Source of the DNA: Taenia hydatigena
Lineage: Eukaryota > Platyhelminthes > Cestoda > Cyclophyllidea > Taeniidae
NCBI GenBank assembly: GCA_036345935.2
Contig: JADWOT020000008.1
Coordinates: 2,030,387 to 2,094,386 of the forward strand
DNA: 64,000 bases
Reading direction: 5' to 3'
The position numbers and the translations under genes are program-made. This document shows positions 49,200-60,690 of the stretch, piece after piece. The notes under the pieces are model-generated. The model was not told the DNA's origin, ran no database searches, and saw nothing but the letters and a program-made list of their open reading frames with translations. The first letter of the stretch is position 1. Each line of letters starts with the position of its first letter.

Positions 49200-51180
49200 G
49201 TCCTTGCAAAAGCATGCAAGTGTGTTGACTTCCTTTGACTTATTTGCATTGTCATTGACGGTTAACAAGTGCTTTTGACCATGGATTTCAGCGCTTAACA
49301 TCGAGCCGCAGCATTACCAGTCCTTTATTCAATTTCGACTCTCCGCGTCCGCATCAAAGAGCTGGTATGAAGGATGCTGCTAGCCCTCATACAAACGCAG
49401 TATCTGTCCATCTCGTCCCATAAAACGTTATGCGCATGAGTAATATTGTTAAGGAGGTATCAATTCAAGTAGAGCCCTCCTATCGCAGGACAGTAAATTT
49501 ACTCGATGTGCCCTCCGGTTCGTTATATGGAGTAAATACAGCGGGGAAAATGAATGAAATAAATGCAAGATACCTGCGTCCTAGGTAATGCGACCATCAG
49601 CGTGTGTGATGTGACTGCGCAGCGGAGCTCGGTAATTACAAATGCTACCTAGACACTCGAAGCCGCTGCAACAACCTTCTTTGTGCCACGATGCGAATTC
49701 ATGTGGTTTGGTCCGTCCAAAACCCATCATAACACGCGATATCAACAACTTAATAGAACAAGGCTAAATAATAAAAATAATGAATTGTTAGAATTTCGGA
49801 CTTGGGGGAACTTGAGTCCGCAACCGAGCAGGATGAGGGGGGGAGAGGGCGATTTTTAGTGGTCACCCGTTGCTGCGCTTTACAACGTTAACACGTGTAT
49901 GCTGCTTCATTATTGTTAGGCTCTGCGGCATTATTCACATTAAACAACTCAAGTCGCAAATCTTGCAATATGCAATGCCGATACACAGACGTGAAACAGC
50001 TGTGGGAACCGCGAGTTGTCGACGTTTGAAAAGATTAGTCGTAATCTCAAGTAGCAAACGTAATCATGGCAATTAGCGGAGGTTTTTTACGCAATAAATG
50101 CAAGAACACTAGTAGGGGAAACGGTCAGTTAACCCCTTTACTGGCATTGGGCTAGTTAAATTGGAATATTTTACGCATAGTTTGCAGACACTTACGATGC
50201 TATTACTGCAGCGTCCAACGCTGACATGTTTGCAAAGCTTTGCACGTCCCAGCTATTTAGTTAACAGTAGGTCTATCTAGCAGGAGTTTTCCACTTCACT
50301 TACTAGTCTCAAGTCCTACTAACTGCAAAGCAAGTATCTCCATTCACGGAATGTCTTGTAACGCCAAATCGTATTGCCAGTGGAAGTGGATGACAAGAAT
50401 TACTGCATCCAGTAGGATACCCACAACAAATATGAGTGAAAGCGTAGAAAATAACTGAAATTCATTGAGGATTGGGAATTCTTAAAAGGATTTAAACAAA
50501 AGAATGTGCCGTTGTGATGTTGCGAAGAATACAATTTTTGTCTCCCTCAACGCGACCGCAAAAACACACTGCTGGTGCGAAGAAGAAGTGAAGTGCACGA
50601 CTGCGATTCTCACTGGTCTCTTTGCCGCTATGTATTCGCGATCGGCAATGCAAAGCAGGTTAGTTAAATCTAAGGGCAATTTATTATTTACGAAGTGAGC
50701 AACTGCGAAGGATTAAAAGCGACGTTGACTAAATAGCTAGGGCCCGGTGGAGTTTATTGAGCTTGCCAAAATAAGCACTGCAACCATTACTACAGAATGG
50801 AATATTGCCTTTCTTGTATGAATTGGTAAAGGTGAAGCAGGTAGCTCTGTTTCCTTAAAAGTTAATGATGTCGGCTTGGAGCGATTAGAGCGGACTAAGT
50901 AGCGGATATTCTTAATAAAGAAAAAGATATTCCCTCATTGCCGTTATGCAGTGTATTCAAGCAATGCTCTTTTAGGTGCGAGGCAATGCACATCCGAAGT
51001 GGTCTGGCAAAAGTGTACGCATTGCGCCCTTCTCAAAAAGAAGAGCCCGTGTAGTCAAATCCCTCAGTAGACCTAACTAGGGCAAACTGAATCAAATAAG
51101 CACTGAGGTCGGCTTTGTGCAACAGGCTCTCTTGCGGTTACTCATCCTTTGTTTGTGTTTGAGCCATTCATAATCCACCA
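49200..51180. other. No firmly supported gene
   Basis: The frame at 50504-50698 has several cysteines and a donor-like GCAG|GTTAGT at its 3' side but no convincing acceptor. The remainder shows nothing recognisable. Confidence 0.3.
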
Positions 51181-51184
51181 GCGA

Positions 51185-52085
51185 TCAGATGGATGCTAAT
51201 GGAACCAGACTAAGGTGATGAGGCGTTAAATGTAAAGTGCTGATCAGGCCATTTTGTTTATGCAAAACATGATTTCGGGAAGTGATCTGATTTGTGGACC
51301 TTAAAAGTGACAAGGAACATGGATAAAGCTCTGATAGACATTGGCGCCGACTACTTTGATAGGCTAAGCGTTGCCATCGCTTATACATGCGATACATCGA
51401 ACCGCGTGGACTCTCACCTCCAAAACAATTCATTTTAGCGAATTCCAACTTCGCGCATAGCTCCCACGAGAACATCTTTAAAAGACATCAGTTTACTTAC
51501 TTTTGAAAAATAGAGGCGCACAAAGTGGCTGCCATCAAAACATGCTATGAGGACCGCAAAACCGTTAGAACAACAAAATACCAACATCACGGACACCAAA
51601 TAAAAGACAGCCAAGGTCAGTCCGCAGACGCTCCATAGAGTAAGCTAATAACTCGCTTTGTCAGTTCTACTAATTTCCTGATATCCTCATCTTCATCACC
51701 CTGCTTTTGACCTGTTTCAGCGCCAAGCTGATTTTCAAGCGTCATCGCCAGCGCCTGGAATCGCTGCATGTGCCTCAACATCATATCATCACCGATTTCG
51801 AACAGGGTAAAGAGAACCCTGCGTCTGCCTTGTCGCTGTGCCTCAGATAATGCCTGGCGTACCTGAGGCTGTTCTGCGGTTGGCAGTGTAAAGAAGTTTA
51901 AATCAGGCATAGACATGCTGGCAGCAAGCTGCTGGAGAAGAAAATGATTTAGAATTGAGAATGCGCTTGCTGGAAGCTGTTGCTACGCACTTGGCGTTAG
52001 AAATGGTTGCTGCACCTGTGGTTGTAACAGCTCTTGACGTAACTTTGACGACGCGTTAAATAAAAGTGGGTTCGGCGTCGGGCAG
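51185..52085 (-). pseudogene. Homeobox-related N-terminal exon plus unknown coiled tail (family U)
   Basis: From about 52085 leftward this strand resembles the homeobox remnant at 45.3 kb: the shared CCCGACGCCGAACCCACT run, then FSILNHFLLQQLAA, PTAEQPQVRQ and QGRRRVLFTLFEIG, the last being the N-terminal arm and start of homeodomain helix 1. It then departs into a charged helical tail (DDMMLRHMQRF, GDEDEDIRKLVELTKRVISL, YGASAD) ending at a stop (51617). The tail recurs at 58.4 kb (plus strand) and 62.3 kb (minus strand). Further on, after a donor-like AAA|GTAAGT at about 51504 and acceptor CTTTTAAAG|, comes MFSWELCAKLEF and YRMYKRWQRLAY, also repeated elsewhere. A TAG interrupts the upstream part. 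It may be a fusion or a decayed paralog. Confidence 0.55.
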
Positions 52086-52287
52086 ATTGAGGTTGTCCTG
52101 AGCTTCCACCTTGCCTTAGAGGTAAAAACAGTTTAATGCAGGATATCTGTTGTAGTAGACTTCATAATGCTAGACGATAGTTGTTCAAAAATGCCAGAAC
52201 TACTTAAGTTTGTCAATACAAACTTTGTAAAATAAAATCGTAAGGTAATGTTGACGTTTCCCTTAAATCATCCACTATTATTGCAGA

Positions 52288-52375
52288 TACGATTGATCAG
52301 CAGGCGAGTAAAGTGGCGACAGATCAACTAGCGGTTGATCCAAGTGCGACCCAGCTGAAACACAGTATCACTTAC
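52288..52375 (+). CDS. Family U exon, copy in unit 1
   Basis: The acceptor TTATTGCAG| and the strong donor CTTAC|GTGAGT bracket 88 bases encoding DTIDQQASKVATDQLAVDPS and ATQLKHSITY. The same exon, longer by about 50 bases and with weaker splice sites, lies near 55565-55695 (TSIQQASKIM, FNPSAAQ) and 59871-60010 (DTTTQQE, VADPSAAQL), all on the plus strand. Another acceptor (TTGCTTGTATTTAG|) follows at 52442. The three-way conservation of frame supports a real coding exon. The function is unknown. Confidence 0.45.
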
Positions 52376-53585
52376 GTGAGTAAACCTTGTATCAATATGC
52401 CCTTCTCTTTCACTAATCTTACTTTTTATTTGCTTGTATTTAGAGTTGGATGAGAAGAATAGGCTCTTAGCATCGTTCAACTCGGATATACCAATATTTA
52501 ATAAAAACTGCAAATGAAACACGCAATGTCATTTTGTGGACTTAAAGGCTACTTCTGTATTATTACAAAAAACTCAATATTTAAAAGAGCGATTGACGTG
52601 GTCAAATGCGTTCTCAGCTAAGAAAGCACCGATTTTAAAAATTGCGTAAAACAGAAGGAGGGATTTGTGAAATGGTCGCTTGCATACATAATACAGAGTT
52701 CATCAAAGCGAACATTTTGCAAAAGTGGAGAGCTCTGCGACTAAGAATTCGCCATTCGTCATGCTCTGATCATTCCATCATTAAGGCAGTTCTATCTAAT
52801 ATTAGATGACTGGGTGCCACATGAATAGTAGTTTCTTAGTCGCATTTGAGGTGATATAATTGGTGGCAAGGAAATTGGTAATTCGAAAGTAATCATTCCC
52901 CAAATTACAAATGAAGACAAAGCCACGATCCTTTTTATGTCAAAGGCAGTGCTAGGCAAACAAACCCACACTTTGTTAGGCTGTATTTGATGTCGCTTTC
53001 CGTTACGCCGTTATCACTGAAGTGATTGCTATACTAATGGCAAGGCTTAGGTAGTGCTCGATGCTTTTCTGCCAAGACGCTTGATTTTAAAACTACATGC
53101 AAGCCGAAGTATGCATAAATACCATTCCAATGACATATGAGTTTAGCCACATGGTCAGCGATTTCATAGCAGTGTGATCGAAATTCTTTCTGTTGCAAGA
53201 TGTGCGCCTGAATCATCGTCTCCTTTTTGGTTCATCAACTCTGTGTCACTGTTTTCATACAACAGAACCGGAAGTCACCCACCGTAAAACAATTTGTGAT
53301 CTCATAGAATCGAAAGTGTTAACTTGCCATTAAATAGCTGATCTATTATTTTTGCTTTGAGCTCATATACAGAGCATATTATGCAACTCCAATTAAATCA
53401 GGTGTCAAATTGACTACCAGAAGGTCAGTTGCGTCGAACCAAGTCAGAAAGCAATGTATTTAGAGCTTGAACATGCGGCAAGCACCACTCGAGAGCATGT
53501 GTCTAAGGTTCCATGTGGCATAATTTGATGGGAAACGTACAACAACTGTTCGATGACGTGGGCCAGCGTAGGCGCCAGAAATCAA

Positions 53586-53830
53586 TCATTGACATTGTTG
53601 TCCTCTAAGAGACGACAGGCGGCCTTCGCGTCCGTAAGTGTGATGGCAGCTTCTGGCTCTCTCCATCCGTATGCACTTTACATACACTGCCAGAGCATAG
53701 ACAATTAAATGGCTGCATTGACTAAAACGACGTGCAAGTTTAGGTGTGAATGAGGGAGGTGGCATGCAGAAATCATTTCTAACAAAAGCGACAGGTGCCA
53801 TTGAGTCGATAATCACAACTTGGCAGTCGG
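53586..53830 (-). CDS. Open segment, possibly RAD51/XRCC3-like fragment
   Basis: The minus strand reads CQVVIIDSMAPVAFVRNDF, which resembles the Walker B region of RAD51 paralogs (VVIDS followed by FR-x-F), then PPSFTPKLARRFSQCSHLIV. The frame is open to a stop at 53586 and has a stop just upstream, near 53836. No Walker A exon was found nearby on this strand, and the expected NQV motif after the second helix is missing. It could be a decayed fragment or a chance resemblance. Confidence 0.28.
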
Positions 53831-54413
53831 GTCGGAACCATGATCCTTAAGCGCACCGCATTCCCTTCAATTTTTCTCACAAGGCACCAACACGCTTTCC
53901 CTGCGGTAGCTTAGAAACCGTGGAAGTCGTTGTTCACCCCTTACACAAATCCGTCACAAATCCGTTTCTACAAAGAACGTGCTTTTAGGCTGCAAATTAT
54001 ATCTGTAGTGTTTCCCCGTAATGTAAAGAATCTGCTCTATTTAATATTTATTTAAACGACCAATCGAATCCTCAGACGGCTAGTGAAAAAGTTTTGGTCA
54101 TACTCTCTCAGCAATAGTGGGCTGTTATATAAGTCAATACTACACACCAAAATACAAGACTAGGGTTAATAACATTTCATGAGCCCGTACTTAAAGCGCT
54201 GCCACGTTTATTTGCATCATGAGGCGGGATGCTCGACATTAGTGATGATTCTGTCATTATAGGTCACCACAATGGATTAATGATATCACTGTTAGCACAA
54301 GAATTGCAATCACTCAGCTGTACTTTTTAACTATTGCACGGAATTCCCGGGAAATCTCGCATCCCGAACTAGGGGCATCGAAATTCCTTAAAAAAAGGTT
54401 CGACTTCCTCCAG

Positions 54414-54609
54414 ACAAACTCTGTATATTCAGGAGTGGAAAAGTCTAGTTGAAGAAGGGCGTGTATTTCGACCAGATGGGGAACTCACATGCACATACAA
54501 AAAAAAAGAGCAACAGACACTACTTGAACCACAAACCGCAAGTGAGTTGCCAAAAGCTCTGAGTGAAATCAAAGCTGGCGACCAGTTTATCAACCCTCTA
54601 AGCAGTTAG
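54414..54609 (+). CDS. Terminal-exon-like open segment, unknown family
   Basis: The acceptor TTCGACTTCCTCCAG| is followed by 64 codons without ATG, reading LYIQEWKSLVEEGRVFRPDG and later LLEPQTASELPKALSEI and KAGDQFINPL, to TAG at 54607-54609. Composition and codon pattern look coding. It lies between the minus-strand kinase remnant and the minus-strand RAD51-like segment. No polyadenylation signal is obvious close by. The product is not recognised. Confidence 0.4.
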
Positions 54610-54985
54610 TTTAGCATGTGCCAGATCCTGGTAGTTCGGTGCTACTGCTATCAACCAACGCACACCACGCCTGTCACGAATGAACCGACGCGGGCGTAGC
54701 CAATCGTGGGCAATGGCACAAATGTAAATAATGCAGGCCATGGGAATGCCCAGGCTCTAGACGACCCCCAACGTCGTGAATTTCCAACTCATTCATTGTC
54801 TAAGGTGCCATGAAGATGAGTGTTCCACTGAACTCTGTCTTCTTAGGAGGTGCCACCTCTCGAGCCAGGTTTGGCAGACGGCCCGATGTTGAGTCATAAG
54901 GACATAGTAGCACTTTTGGCATATGTCGATCAGTTAATGATTCGCACCCATAGGGTGAATGCGACCAAGTGAGGAGACGCAACAT
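54560..54985 (-). pseudogene. Partial Ser/Thr kinase pseudogene, second copy
   Basis: On the minus strand, VAPPKKTEFSGTLIFMAP matches the activation segment and start of the APE motif of the kinase at 46.4-47.2 kb (SGPPKKTDFTG). It is followed in a shifted frame by SLGIPMACIIYICA, the helix F region, in which the conserved Trp codon is a TAG stop. A stop also follows MAP directly. No catalytic loop is recognisable upstream. It is a fragment of a paralog of the kinase, in opposite orientation, inside the duplicated array. Confidence 0.6.
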
Positions 54986-55049
54986 CTAATCCTCGGACAA
55001 ATCAGGGGAATTCCGCTTCCTCTCTCTTAAACAGAGAGGAATACAATAC

Positions 55050-56445
55050 AATACAATGAATGCTAGATCCCTTGCATACAATCCTCTTCTAACTTCTATG
55101 AGGTCTTTCATTAGTGAAGAAGTAAAATGTTTACCTACCAAGATTAAGAGTGAGCGGCTCATATCCACCCACAAAACAAAAGTTGCACAAGAGCGGCAGT
55201 TTACCTCAGAGAATTGCCTCTGCATGCAGTGCCACCGCAATGCCATCTTATTTGTGCGTGCCTAAATAAGGCCTCACCTAAATGCTTCACACAGCAATCG
55301 GACCTCGGTACATGCTCACTGTAAATCCACAACCCTAGCATTAAATTTTAAGCAAACATCTATCCTAAAAGCAAGCTGTGGTCGCAAAGCACAGAGGAAT
55401 GACGTGAAAACCATTTAAGGTAACGAAATTTCATTTCGATTATCTAAAATACTGGTTTTGCTTAGATTTGTTAGTAGTGTAGTAGTAAAATAAATTCTTT
55501 GAACAGCATTAACATTTGCGTGAATAACCCACCGCTTGGTCAATCAGCTAGCAAGTTTTACTATCAATACGAGCATCCAACAGGCGAGTAAAATAATGAC
55601 AGTTCCACTGGCATTTAATCCAAGTGCGGCCCAGCGAGATTCCTGCCTTGACGTAATTTGTTTTTTTCGGTGGAAAAAAATCCAATATCACATACGTGCA
55701 TTAGCCTAGAATTAATAAGATTTCTGCTTCCACCACTTTGTTTTTATTTAATTCTCCTTAGACCAAGATCGAAGGACGGGGCTTCAAACATCATACAATG
55801 CAGCGAAATAAAATTTTCGTAAATAACTCCAAATATAACAGGCAAAATTGTCTTTAGGTATACGAAGGACTAAAAGCTTTGTAAAGTTACAAGACATTTA
55901 GAGATAAAAATGCAAACAGTGATAGCAAACTTAACTGGAAATGGATCGGGAGTTATTAAGCAAATCTAACACATGCATTTACGCTATCAACTGCGAATAT
56001 TGCAAGGGTAGCGTCAGTCTGTAAAGTCGTGCCACAATGACAAGCAAATTACCATTATTAAAATAAAAGAAGAATAAGTCGGACGTCTATCTCTGTTTGC
56101 ACCGTGAGGTGAATATGCAAGCGAACATCTTGTGGGAAGATTGGAATGGAGGAGCGTGCCTTTGGCAAAAGTACATGCGAAATGCTGTTTTCATTTAACT
56201 GCCACGCTCACTGTTTGAACAGATGTTTACAGACCAAGAAGAAGCATGAGAGCACACCTTTGACCACGACCAGCCTTCGAGTCATCGGAGTGGTGGCCGG
56301 AGTTTCAGTGGTTCTGAGTAACAATGGAACCATTGTCAATCAAATGCACACATCTCTACTGAATTCCTGTTTGCCACATCTGCACACACACGTCGTACAA
56401 AGCATATGCGCGTTGAATAGGCTGTCACATCGTGAAGAGTAGACT
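55050..56445 (+). repeat. Family U tandem unit 2
   Basis: This aligns along its length with 59320-60690 in the same orientation. Shared parts in order are a segment ending CLCMQCHRNAILFVRA at the same stop as its partner, the non-coding block after it (ATAAGGCCTCACCT), the DPSAAQ exon (about 55565-55695), a block after acceptor CTCCTTAG|, and a last part with 56146-56442 open. In the frame matching the partner, the last part reads PRSLFEQMFTDQ and STEFLFATSA but is interrupted. The unit looks like a decayed duplicate of a multi-exon gene. Confidence 0.6.
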
Positions 56446-56512
56446 TCTATCCAAGCTCACTAATAAGTATATCAGAGAATATCATTGTAGTACTTTGTTT
56501 GTACTACCGGTT

Positions 56513-56768
56513 TTTATTCAGGGTCACAGAGGGGTGACCATCTTGCCCTAGCTGCGTAGGCTGGCTTCCGGGCCGTGCCAGCAGCCTGTTTCCCCCTGTC
56601 CATTGAGTATATATATTCTACCCTGGTATTCTGCCTTCTTTTGCCTCCGAGAGAGCCCCAGGACGCTACAATCATAGTTGTGAGAGGACATTGGATGGCT
56701 TGAAAAAACATCAAGCTCTGAAGCTGGTAAGCCATCATTGTTGGCATAACTGACAGCTCGTTAACCAA
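56513..56768 (-). CDS. GC-rich minus-strand frame whose stop overlaps AATAAA
   Basis: This open frame of 84 codons has a basic, Ala/Arg-rich end (RKPAYAARARWSPLCDPE) and its TAA stop lies inside AATAAA (56513-56518). The stretch 56530-56670 is clearly richer in G and C than its neighbours. The compact 3' end suggests a retrocopy or the end of a repeat element rather than a family U exon. No homolog is recognised. Confidence 0.3.
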
Positions 56769-57283
56769 AAGATCGGGTTGTCTTCATGATCGGCAGTCGA
56801 TTGATGTCTACGAAACACACTTTGACAATTGTGCATGTTAAGAGACAACCTTTTGCACTCACTTCTATCTCTACGGAGTCATTTGGCATTTGGGTTCTTC
56901 CACTTGCATTGACTTCCTTACCATGGCTAAGTTATGCACGTCCTCTCCACTTTAACTCTCAAAAGCTGCTTGTTTTCGCCTATGAAGTTGTGCAGCAATC
57001 AACACCACCTTGACTTAACGTAAGCATGCAAAGTACCATTTCCGTGCTTCGTACCACTTAATACCCTCATTTATCCATTTACTACGCCTCATTATTGCCA
57101 ACATGTGACACTGGAGGAGGTGATTAGAAGTCACCGCCGTCCATCAGCCGTATCAACGTGAGAGACGATCCGTCAACCACTACTTTGAGTCTAGCGTTCG
57201 CCCGCGCTGCTTTCATGCCTACTGCCAAGGCCTCGCAGTCAATCAAACCTAATTTCTACAAGGAAACCTCACCTCCGTAACAT

Positions 57284-57475
57284 GTGGGTTATCCATCTTT
57301 AAGTGCATTCCGTGAAGAGCTGAAATCTTGGTATTTATTTTGTGCCAAGGAAGCGCGACCACGACTAACCACAATCGCTATGGCTGTCGCTAGCGCACAG
57401 ATACTTCAACATAAAAAGATGAAGTATTTCAGGTCTCACATCTACGCCGAATTGAGATTATTTACAAGAGATTAA
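57284..57475 (+). CDS. Open segment with weak chitinase-like (GH18) resemblance
   Basis: This frame of 63 codons reads YPSLSAFREELKSWYLF and ARPRLTTIAMAVASAQI, faintly like the part of glycoside hydrolase 18 domains after the DWEYP motif (LL-EL ... RPRLLLTAAVSAG). The catalytic DxxDxDxE motif is not seen upstream. An internal TTTCAG|GTCTC could be a donor. The resemblance is weak and may be chance. Confidence 0.18.
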   Translation: MGYPSLSAFREELKSWYLFCAKEARPRLTTIAMAVASAQILQHKKMKYFRSHIYAELRLFTRD

Positions 57476-58383
57476 TTTCTGCAAAGTTAGGATGGAGTCA
57501 CTTATGTAGCTTAACGTTATTTGGATGCAGAGGTGCATTCGTGTCCTTTCTGCGCCTACGTCACCACTTCCCGCTACAACTAAAGGCACTCAATCATTTG
57601 CAAAAGCTTGGTCCACCACTTAGTCCTTAAGATCGATAAGACGATGAAAATGCTATTTACAAAGTGCTTTTGTTTACATTACATGGGAGTAGTTTAGAAC
57701 TACTTACTCGTTAGTAAAACAGGATGTAAAGCTTTTCTCGTGGTGCGTGACCTTGCTTCGATTTTGTCATCTATTTGCAACAAAGAAGCAGATGAGTCAA
57801 ATGCCAAGCTTTTGTTCTTTTAAGTGCAAAATAATGCGAGAAAGTAGAGGACTTACAGCTTCTTCGTTGTGACAGAATCATTGAATGTGACACCGTCTAG
57901 TGAAGGCACTGGTGACAAATGGCAGTCAGCCATATGTGGACTGATTTTGTATAAGGCAGAGAATTCCATGAAGCACTGCAACTTCTGATCACCTCGATTA
58001 AATATAGCGAAGCTATTAAGGCTACAGCAGGAACTCTTTCAAATTACTATGTGCCAAAAATAGCAAGTTGGTTCAGCAATTGCATTCCCCGTCGGAAGTT
58101 GTGTGTGGCTTAAGTCATTACATGTGCTTGATATCAAGTGGAGAGCGATCAAAGAGTTATAAAATTGAAATTTTCTAGTCTTTAACAGATTATGGATTCC
58201 GTAATTTTGCGTGAGTTTTGTTTTACTTCTCATCTCCCAGCGTTATTTAGATCCGTACTTCTGTTTTGCCTCTCCTCACTTGCTCTTGAGGGGTCGACAT
58301 CTACTCTGCGTCTGTAGATCACCACTCGAGAGTCGTACGTGGAAAAAGACTACAAACAGGTGTGAATAGACAAACCTGGTGAT

Positions 58384-58602
58384 TGCAACATTCAGAATCG
58401 TTTGGAGCAAGTCTCTTCAGGGGAGAGTGGCAATATGATTTTGAGGCAAAAGCAGATATTTAGGATGCTGGCAGATTTGCTCGAAGATAAACTTGCTGCT
58501 GAATTGGTCCAAAAGCGGGATGATGAAGACGAGAACATGAAGAAATGCGTAGAGTTGACAGAACGAGTTATCAGTTTCCTCTATAAAGCGTCTGCGGAAT
58601 GA
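58384..58602 (+). CDS. Family U tail exon, plus-strand copy
   Basis: This open segment encodes RLEQVSSGESGNMILRQKQI, LADLLEDKLAAELVQK and DDEDENMKKCVELTERVISF, ending YKASAE with TGA. It matches the charged tail at 51.62-51.79 kb (minus strand) residue by residue after the GRRRVLF segment, and the similarity continues past the stop to about 58740. It is probably helical. No homeodomain arm is visible upstream here. Whether it is functional is unclear. Confidence 0.42.
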   Translation, partial: CNIQNRLEQVSSGESGNMILRQKQIFRMLADLLEDKLAAELVQKRDDEDENMKKCVELTERVISFLYKASAE

Positions 58603-59319
58603 CCTCAACTGGCTTTCATGGATTGACAATGATGTTAGTGTTTTGCTGTTCTAACTGCTGCATGGTCCACATAGCACGCCTTGATGGCTGTCACTTTGAG
58701 TACTTTGATTTTTCAAAATAAGAAAATGACTTTTCAGAGACGTTTTTGTAGGGATCTATGCATAACATTGCAAGTTTTTTGAATAGATTTTTCGGAGGCA
58801 CACCAAGTCCGGCTTTCATGTTCTATGCAAAAATGATATAGCCTAACTCATTTTCGAGCTGAAGAGCACAATGAAAATGGCTTGTGGCTGGATGATTGGC
58901 ACCTACAGATGTTATCATCCAGTCAATAAAAGGTCAGTAAGTTCTCTTTAGTAAAAATACGACCAAATAATTTGAAAGAAAATCATTTTCATCCCCTTCA
59001 CAGCTCGCATTGAACCTTCTGGTGGCTTAAGGTCAGGTGTAAAGCATAGTTCAACATCACACGCAGATCTTTCCTTTGATGGCCTGATTGCAGTCAATCA
59101 AAGTTCTAGTGGTTGACACGTTTACAATTATGTCATCAATTTTAAAGTATTTATCCACAGAAGGCAAGTGTGATCATGCACGGGGGAAGGAAGGTGAATC
59201 TTGCGACGTTAAATTAAAGACATGGGAGCTCACTTAACTCTGCATCATCATTTGTCCTCCTCTACTTCTTCCTCTCCCAACGGCACGATGTGCTGCCCCT
59301 GTCCCACCATTTCAGAGGT

Positions 59320-60690
59320 GAGAGTCCAGGCAGGACGATGTATCAAATGCATAAGCGATGACAACGCGTAACCCATCGAGGCAATCAGAGGTAATGTTCT
59401 CTCATGGGCAAAGGCATAAAATGCTCATCCATCTTATCAACAAAGCATTTCAAGGTCATGTCCATCCTCAAAATAAAAGCTGTGCAGGAGCAGCAGCCTA
59501 TCTCAGACACTTACCACTGCATGCAGTGCCATTGCGATGCTATCCCATTTGTGCATGCCTAAATAAGGCCTCACCTGAATGCTTTACAGAGCAATCGGTC
59601 CTTGGTATATACTCGCTGCAACTCCACAACCATAGTACTAGGTTTTAAGCAAGAATTTAATCAAAAAGCAAGCTGTAGCCACGAATTACAAAACGCTGAC
59701 ACGAAAATCATTTACGGGTAAAGATGCTCAATTTCGATTATCTCAAACTCCTGGTTCTACTTAAGCTTATCAGTAGTGCTATTAAAGGATAAAATCTCAA
59801 AAACGATATTATTATTTTGCGCAAGTAAACCACCATGTGGTCAATCAGCTAGCCATTTCTTACCGTAGATACGACTACCCAACAGGAGCGCGAACCAGTG
59901 GCAGCTCTACTAGTAGCTGACCCAAGTGCGGCCCAACTTAATTTCAGCCTTGGCGAGATTCCTTGTTGTCTCAAATTACCCCTGAAAAGGGAAATACAAC
60001 ATCAGCCACGTACGCAAGCTCTTAATGGATAGGATCTCTACCACTACAAATTTGCTTTTCATTTTTCTGTCTATAAATTAAGATTGGAAGTCGAGTCTTC
60101 AAACATCATACAATGCAGTGAAACCAAATTTTAGTAAAAATTGTAAATAAAGGATGAGAAATCATTGTTGTGCATACGAGGAGCTAAATTAATTAAATGA
60201 TCCCTGAGGCAGCACACAAATCCTACTATAGCGTTAGCCTATGATACCGTGCTCAAATTAAAACAACTTATCAAAAATAAAAATAAAAATCGATGAGAAA
60301 ACAGAGCACAATGTGGACACCCATCACTGTGTGCACCGAAAGATGAAAAAAGAGGAGGAGATCCTTTAGGGAAATTGTAATGAATGAGCAGATTATTGGC
60401 AAAAAATACATGAGAAATGTTGTTCTTCCTTCACCTGCCACGCTCACCGTTTGAACAGATGCTCACAGACCAAGGGGATGTATGGAAGCATGCCTTTCGA
60501 CACGACCATTCTTCGATTCGCCTAGATAGTAATCAAGGGTGGCTGGAAATCACAGTGTTCCTGAGTAACAATAAAACCAACGTCAATTACACACTCACTT
60601 CTACTGAATTTCTGTCTGCCTCATCTGCACGCACACGCTGTACGAAGTACACGAGCATTGAAGAGGCTGCGCCTGCCGAGAAGTAGTCTT
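59320..60690 (+). repeat. Family U tandem unit 3
   Basis: This is the partner of 55050-56445. It starts with sequence like the minus-strand exon at about 51.36-51.43 kb (RGESPGRTMYQMHKR), then SDTYHCMQCHCDAIPFVHA with a stop, then the DTTTQQE ... DPSAAQL exon (59871-60010), and finally an open frame of 89 codons (60417-60686) with PFEQMLTDQGDVWKHAF, DSNQGWLEITVFLSNN and TSTEFLSASSARTR. That last frame is cleaner than in unit 2 and may be closest to the ancestral protein. No known domain was recognised. Confidence 0.58.

Noticed and set aside
50504..50698. Cys-containing plus-strand frame with a donor-like GTTAGT
   Set aside because: No acceptor with a pyrimidine tract, and the antisense and shifted frames are equally open.
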